From Bacillota bacterium (GTDB lineage: Bacteria > Bacillota > Clostridia > Peptostreptococcales > Anaerovoracaceae), in assembly GCA_017433375.1 (NCBI GenBank), contig JAFRHG010000030.1, forward strand, positions 1 to 64,000: a stretch of DNA of 64,000 nucleotides, written 5' to 3'. The translations under genes and the position numbers were made by a program. Position 1 is the stretch's first letter. Each line of letters begins with the position of its first letter. Shown here in pieces: positions 60,004 to 64,000 of this stretch. The notes under the pieces were generated by a model. The model was not told where the DNA came from. It saw only the letters and a list, made by a program, of their open reading frames with translations, and did not search any database.

Positions 60004-61809
60004 ATGAGTCAGGCGCAGACCGCAGTGGCTCAGACCGGTGATCACGGCTTGAAAAAGCATGAGATCAAGGTCTCCACTGTCGTATTCATGATCTTCTGCC
60101 TGGTCGCAGCAGGATGCTATGGTATCGAGGAAATGATCCCGGAATGCGGTCCGGGACTGACCCTCATCATGCTGTGCGTACTCCCGTTTGTGTGGGGACT
60201 TCCCTTCGGACTGGTTGCGTCCGAGCTGGGTTCGGTCCGGCCGCAGGAGGGCGGCTACTACAAATGGGTGCAGGAGGCCCTGGGCGAGTTCTGGGGATTC
60301 CAGGCAGGCTGGTGGAGAACCATCTCCATCTACATTGACAACACCTCTTACGTAATTCTGGCCGGAGGCTACGCGGCCACAGCATGGGATATGGGAATCG
60401 TCGGCGAATTCGCGCTGAAGTTCTGCATGATCGGCATCTTCACCCTGATCAACATCCGGGGCGTCAAAGACGTCGGCTGGGTCAGCACGGTGCTGTCCAT
60501 CCTGGTCATGGTTGCCTTTGGCATCGTGGCCCTCTGCGGATTCCTCAACTGGGGCGGAGACGCGATGACGGCGGATACGATTTCCTTCCGGATCACGCCG
60601 GAACCGGCCGAGGGCATTTCCGACTGGTTCTTCTACATCGCCGGCGGCATCTCCATCGGTATGTGGATGTACTCCGGTTACGAGTCCATGTCCACCATCG
60701 CCGGCGAGGTTGCCAACCCGCAGGTCATCCCCAAGGGAACGCTGGTGACCATTCCGCTGATCATGGCGGTCTACATCCTGCCGACCACCGCGGGCCTGGG
60801 CTCCCTGGGCCAGTGGGACAACTGGGGAACGGAACCCGGAACCGTCGGCTACGCCGATGTGGTCTCCCACTTCTGGGGACCGGCCTGGGGCATCATCTTC
60901 GTCATCGTGGCGATCCTGGCACAGTGCTCCATCTACAATACGTATATAGCTTCGGGATCCAGAGGGTTCTTCGCCCTGGCGGATGACAATCTGACCCCGC
61001 CGATCATGGTCCGGGTGGACAAGAAGTTCGGCGTGCCCTATGTGGCGGTTCTGTCCGTGGGCATCTTCAACCTGATCTTCTGCATGTTCCCCTTCGGATT
61101 CATCATCGTTCTGGATGTGGCCCTGCTGCTGGCATCCTACGTCATGGTCTACATTTCGGCCATAATCCTGCGTCGCCGGATCCCCAGGGAAGAATACGTC
61201 TTCCGGATTCCGGGAGGCGACGGCTTCCTGAAGGTGCTGTGCATCGTACCGATCTGCGTAGCCATCTTCGCCTTCTTCGTCAACGGTTCCGACTACTATA
61301 CCGGCGGCATGGTCGGTATCCTGACCGGACCGATCCTCTACTTCATCTGGAGACGGATGTACGGCGGACTGACGAAGAAAGACCCCGTAGCCTTCGTGGG
61401 CAACCCGAAAACGGGCCTGGCCGTGGGCGATACCCGCAGGATCTCCTTCCTGCTGCTGATCGTCACCATCATGAATATCGTGGCGCTGATCTTCGAGCCC
61501 TGGTATGAGGGCTGGGGCACCGAGGACGCCTGGGAGTCCGGCGACTACTTCGACGGCATCCTGGAAGCGGTCAACGTGGACGTCATCGTCGGCGTGATCA
61601 CCATCGTGCTGTGGGTCATGACCGTCGTCTGCGCCATCGCATGCATCGTTCTCTATCTGCTTTCCAAGAAGGTGGAGCCTTCCGTCGAGGAGTGCAGAGC
61701 GGCCTTTAAGAAGAGCTGCGACGCCATCTCCGCCAGACACAACAAGGAGCTGGTCGAGATGAACGAGGCACAGGGAATCGTGACTAATGCAAAGGCAACG
61801 GATGAATAG
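60004..61809 (+). CDS. APC-superfamily amino acid permease
   Basis: A 601-residue protein with about 12-14 hydrophobic helices: HEIKVSTVVFMIFCLVAAGCYGIEEMIPECGPGLTLIMLC and GYYKWVQEALGEFWGFQAGWWRTISIYIDNTSYVILA. The layout is close to poly- or amino acid permeases with long C-terminal tails (61650-61809, KKVEPSVEECRAAFKKSCDAISAR). It is about 65 residues longer than the first permease and diverged from it. A dispersed 10-mer copy at the 3' end encodes NAKATDE. The SD is aaaggagg. Confidence 0.9.
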   Translation: MSQAQTAVAQTGDHGLKKHEIKVSTVVFMIFCLVAAGCYGIEEMIPECGPGLTLIMLCVLPFVWGLPFGLVASELGSVRPQEGGYYKWVQEALGEFWGFQAGWWRTISIYIDNTSYVILAGGYAATAWDMGIVGEFALKFCMIGIFTLINIRGVKDVGWVSTVLSILVMVAFGIVALCGFLNWGGDAMTADTISFRITPEPAEGISDWFFYIAGGISIGMWMYSGYESMSTIAGEVANPQVIPKGTLVTIPLIMAVYILPTTAGLGSLGQWDNWGTEPGTVGYADVVSHFWGPAWGIIFVIVAILAQCSIYNTYIASGSRGFFALADDNLTPPIMVRVDKKFGVPYVAVLSVGIFNLIFCMFPFGFIIVLDVALLLASYVMVYISAIILRRRIPREEYVFRIPGGDGFLKVLCIVPICVAIFAFFVNGSDYYTGGMVGILTGPILYFIWRRMYGGLTKKDPVAFVGNPKTGLAVGDTRRISFLLLIVTIMNIVALIFEPWYEGWGTEDAWESGDYFDGILEAVNVDVIVGVITIVLWVMTVVCAIACIVLYLLSKKVEPSVEECRAAFKKSCDAISARHNKELVEMNEAQGIVTNAKATDE

Positions 61810-61845
61810 AAAAATTTTCCAGTAACCAACGGTCACAGACACAGG

Positions 61846-61886
61846 CTGCTGCCGGGCGGGGAAACCTGCCGGGCAGCAGTTTTTTC
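61846..61886 (+). terminator. Intrinsic terminator of the second permease
   Basis: CTGCTGCC (near 61846) pairs with GGCAGCAG, with an inner CCCGGC / GCCGGG-like stem, and six T residues follow. Confidence 0.85.
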
Positions 61887-61955
61887 ATGGTGCGACTTTC
61901 TTGCGGATTAGTTTGCCGACAGGGAGGATGATTTGGTATGTATTTTGTTTCGTAC

Positions 61956-61985
61956 TTGATTATTCCAGGGGAATGCGATTATAAT
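61956..61985 (+). promoter_or_regulatory. Promoter of the Ech/complex I-like operon
   Basis: TTGATT (61956-61961), 18 nt, TATAAT (61980-61985), 49 nt before the ATG. Confidence 0.7.
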
Positions 61986-62034
61986 ATCGTGTAACGGTAT
62001 TTTTTGAGTAAAGCTTTATTATTAGGAGGATTAA

Positions 62035-63963
62035 ATGGGCACAATTACATTCCTGATTATTTTCCCGATGATAATTGCCTTTGTTCTTCTGGCGGCAAGA
62101 AGCGATAAAGCGCGGGACATGATCGTCTATATCGCCACAGCGGTGATCGCTGCGGGATCGATCGTCTGCGCGATTCAGTACTTCGGCTCCGCAGGGGAGT
62201 ATTTCCCCGTCCACGGAGAGGTCGTTGGATACCTGATGATGGCTATCGAGATCGGACTCGCGGTGTACATCATCTATACGGGTATCAAACACAAGAAGTA
62301 CCTGGCTTCGCTGCTGGCGCTCGTCCAGACACCACTGATGATCTGGTTCGAGCTATCACACGGTCATGAGATCGAAGTACAGTATAATATGTACATAGAC
62401 AGACTTTCGGTCATCATGATCCTGATCATCGGCATCATCGGCAGCCTGATCTGCGTTTACGCGCTGGGCTACATGAAAGACTTTCAGCATCATCACGCGG
62501 GTGAGAAGGACAGAAGACCCTGGTTCTTCTTCGTTATGTTCCTTTTCCTGGGAGCGATGGTCGGTCTGGTCACATCCAACAACATGATCTGGATGTACTT
62601 CTTCTGGGAGATCACCAGCCTGTCTTCCTTCTGGCTCATCGGATACACCAGAACAGGGGAAGCGATCAACAACAGCTTCCGCGCCCTGATCATGAACCTG
62701 CTCGGCGGACTCGGCTTCGTCATCGGCATCATCATTCTGGGCACCATCTTCGGTACGCTGGAACTGAGCACCATGCTCGTCTACGGTTCCATCTACGGAG
62801 ACCTGGTGGCGATCCCGGCGGCGTTCTTCGCCTTCGCGGGAATCACCAAAGCGGCGCAGATGCCGTTCAACAGCTGGCTCCTTGGCGCGATGGTCGCACC
62901 GACACCTACATCGGCGCTGCTCCATTCGTCCACCATGGTTAAGGCCGGCGTCTTCATGATCATCAAGCTGGCCCCCGTACTGGGCATCTCCAACTTCGCG
63001 GGACTGATGGTCATGATGGTCGGAGGAATCACTTTCCTCTTCGCCTCCTGCGCGGCGATTTCACAGAACAACGCCAAACGGGTGCTGGCCTACTCGACCA
63101 TAGCCAACCTGGGCCTGATCGTCGCCTGCGGCGGCGTGGGAACACCGGAAGCGGTATGGGCCGGCATCATGCTGATCATCTTCCACGCGATCACCAAGTC
63201 TCTGCTGTTCCTCTGCGTAGGTACCGCGGAGCACCACATCGGAAGCCGGATGATCGAGGACATGGACGGACTGTTCGTCAGAATGCCCAAAGTGGCCATG
63301 TTCATGATCATCGGTATCGCTGGCATGTTCCTGGCTCCCTTCGGAATGCTGATTTCCAAGTGGGCGACCATGACATCCTTTGTCGATTCCGGAAACTTCA
63401 TCCTGGTCGGCATCATCTGCTTCGGCAGTGCGGTAACCGCTTTCTACTGGCTCAAGTGGATGGGCAAGCTCTCCGCGGTCGTAGCCAATGAAGAGAACGT
63501 CGAGCAGAGCGTGCACAAGAGCGAGACCTTCGTCCATGTGACGCTGACCATCCTGACGGTCGTTGTCTGCCTCATCTTCCCGCTGATCTCCATGTACGGA
63601 CTGGTTCCCTACCTGGAAGGCGTATTCGGCGGAATTGCCACCGGCCTGCTGTCCTCCAGCAACATGATCATCATGGTCATCATGCTGGCGGTTCTGGTCC
63701 TTCTGGCTGCCATGTTCTTCGGCAAGTCGAAGAAGGAGCAGGTGCCGATCTATCTGGCCGGCGTCAACAAGGGCGACAACCGGACCTACTACGGCTCCAT
63801 GCAGAAGGAAGTGCAGTTCTCCCTGCGTAACTGGCATATGGAGAGCATCTTCGGTGAGCATCGAATGAACGTGATCGGCGACGTCCTTACCGTAGCCTGC
63901 CTGGTGATCGGAATCGGCGCTGTCATCGCGACGCTGATCAGTCTGTTAGGAGGTGTTGCATAA
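62035..63963 (+). CDS. NuoL/EchA-like proton-translocating membrane subunit
   Basis: A 642-residue polytopic protein of the NuoL/MrpA/HyfB antiporter-like family. The conserved core contains FWEITSLSSFWLIGY (TM5 glutamate), PFNSWLLGAMVAPTPTSALLHSSTMVKAGVFMI (lysine-bearing helix) and KRVLAYSTIANLGLIVA. It has a C-terminal tail near 595-642. The next gene, a NuoH-like subunit, overlaps the stop (TAATG), indicating an energy-converting hydrogenase (Ech/Mbh) or related complex. It probably couples ferredoxin oxidation to proton or sodium export. The SD is aggagg. Confidence 0.88.
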   Translation: MGTITFLIIFPMIIAFVLLAARSDKARDMIVYIATAVIAAGSIVCAIQYFGSAGEYFPVHGEVVGYLMMAIEIGLAVYIIYTGIKHKKYLASLLALVQTPLMIWFELSHGHEIEVQYNMYIDRLSVIMILIIGIIGSLICVYALGYMKDFQHHHAGEKDRRPWFFFVMFLFLGAMVGLVTSNNMIWMYFFWEITSLSSFWLIGYTRTGEAINNSFRALIMNLLGGLGFVIGIIILGTIFGTLELSTMLVYGSIYGDLVAIPAAFFAFAGITKAAQMPFNSWLLGAMVAPTPTSALLHSSTMVKAGVFMIIKLAPVLGISNFAGLMVMMVGGITFLFASCAAISQNNAKRVLAYSTIANLGLIVACGGVGTPEAVWAGIMLIIFHAITKSLLFLCVGTAEHHIGSRMIEDMDGLFVRMPKVAMFMIIGIAGMFLAPFGMLISKWATMTSFVDSGNFILVGIICFGSAVTAFYWLKWMGKLSAVVANEENVEQSVHKSETFVHVTLTILTVVVCLIFPLISMYGLVPYLEGVFGGIATGLLSSSNMIIMVIMLAVLVLLAAMFFGKSKKEQVPIYLAGVNKGDNRTYYGSMQKEVQFSLRNWHMESIFGEHRMNVIGDVLTVACLVIGIGAVIATLISLLGGVA

Positions 63964-64000
63964 TGGTAATCAAAGTGATATCAGTCATCGCATACCTTGT
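63963..64000 (+). CDS. Start of a NuoH/EchB-like subunit (truncated by window end)
   Basis: ATG 63963 overlaps the previous TAA and opens a frame (MVIKVISVIAYL). The hydrophobic start and the context fit the NuoH-like subunit that follows the NuoL-like gene in Ech operons. SD taggaggtg lies upstream. Only 12 codons are visible, so the call is contextual. Confidence 0.55.
   Translation, partial: MVIKVISVIAYL

Larger units (their letters stand above)
1073..62084. repeat. Dispersed 10-mer GCAAAGGCAA, 26 exact copies; 9-mer core 35 copies
   Basis: Exact copies on the plus strand start at 10900, 16177, 17607, 18826, 22515, 22765, 24221, 27957, 29394, 39032, 41636, 45586, 49482, 55966, 59437, 61789. 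The complement (TTGCCTTTGC) starts at 1073, 4867, 7816, 9689, 14416, 30755, 40837, 41877, 50281, 59090. Copies of the 9-base core with a different tenth base start at 7872, 31101, 33145 (plus) and 5657, 20680, 28334, 54103, 60512, 62075 (minus). The base after GCAAAGGCAA is C in 15, T in 7, G in 4, A in none. Four exact copies of the variant TTGCTTTTGC start at 11260, 13575, 25763 and 45100. All were counted by hand. Confidence 0.85.

Noticed and set aside
1-64000. tRNA genes, intact insertion sequences or prophage genes
   Set aside because: I searched by eye for TTCGA-type T-loops with flanking acceptor stems and for transposase, integrase or phage structural motifs and found none.

Overview
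The window is a gene-dense, GC-rich segment of a bacterial chromosome, probably an anaerobic member of the Bacillota (Clostridia). The evidence is a Trp T-box leader, a SAM-class riboswitch, a Gram-positive style SRP RNA beside dnaX-ybaB-recR, the radA / carD-yacL-ispDF order, butyrate kinase, an Ech-like hydrogenase membrane subunit and strong Shine-Dalgarno (SD) sequences. A Family XIII / Anaerovoracaceae-like amino-acid fermenter would fit, but that placement is inference. No intact insertion sequence, prophage, CRISPR array or tRNA gene was found.

Layout. 1-11.1 kb: accessory metabolism (radical SAM protein, cupin, GTPase, MazG-like hydrolase, a reduced macro-domain/HTH protein with a VWA partner, YjbQ, isochorismatase, butyrate kinase, topoisomerase III), then a GNAT remnant and a flavin reductase. 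11.3-14.3 kb: OPT transporter, PqqD-like protein and DUF1232 protein. 14.5-25.8 kb: GGDEF-EAL protein, UvrD-like helicase and many small enzymes, including a HAD hydrolase fused to a corrinoid adenosyltransferase, and a SAM-riboswitch gene. 26-29.7 kb: small membrane proteins and a YbaK-type deacylase. 29.8-33.8 kb: Rrf2 regulator, asnS, EF-G-like GTPase. 34.3-43.9 kb: radA with a two-component system on the minus strand, divergent from carD-yacL-ispDF-proS, then a two-gene ChrA-type transporter. 44-48 kb: Nudix hydrolase, cyclophilin, T-box-controlled trpB2, S2P protease. 48-57.6 kb: DNA replication/repair block (pcrA, ligA, PurM-like protein, PrsW, SRP RNA, dnaX, ybaB, recR). 57.7-64 kb: two amino acid permeases around a DUF2442 protein, then the start of an Ech/complex I-like operon.

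The strongest unexplained signal is a dispersed 10-mer, GCAAAGGCAA (complement TTGCCTTTGC). I counted 26 exact copies by hand (35 of the 9-mer core), in both orientations, in coding and noncoding DNA and in all six possible reading frames. About 0.1 copies would be expected by chance. It resembles the DNA uptake sequences of Neisseria and Pasteurellaceae and I am not aware of a described counterpart in Bacillota. A second novelty is a repeat built from 34-35 bp modules (TGTAAA, 22-23 nt, TGTCAT) at two convergent intergenic sites (about 9.98-10.19 kb and 33.96-34.26 kb), with conserved spacing between modules.
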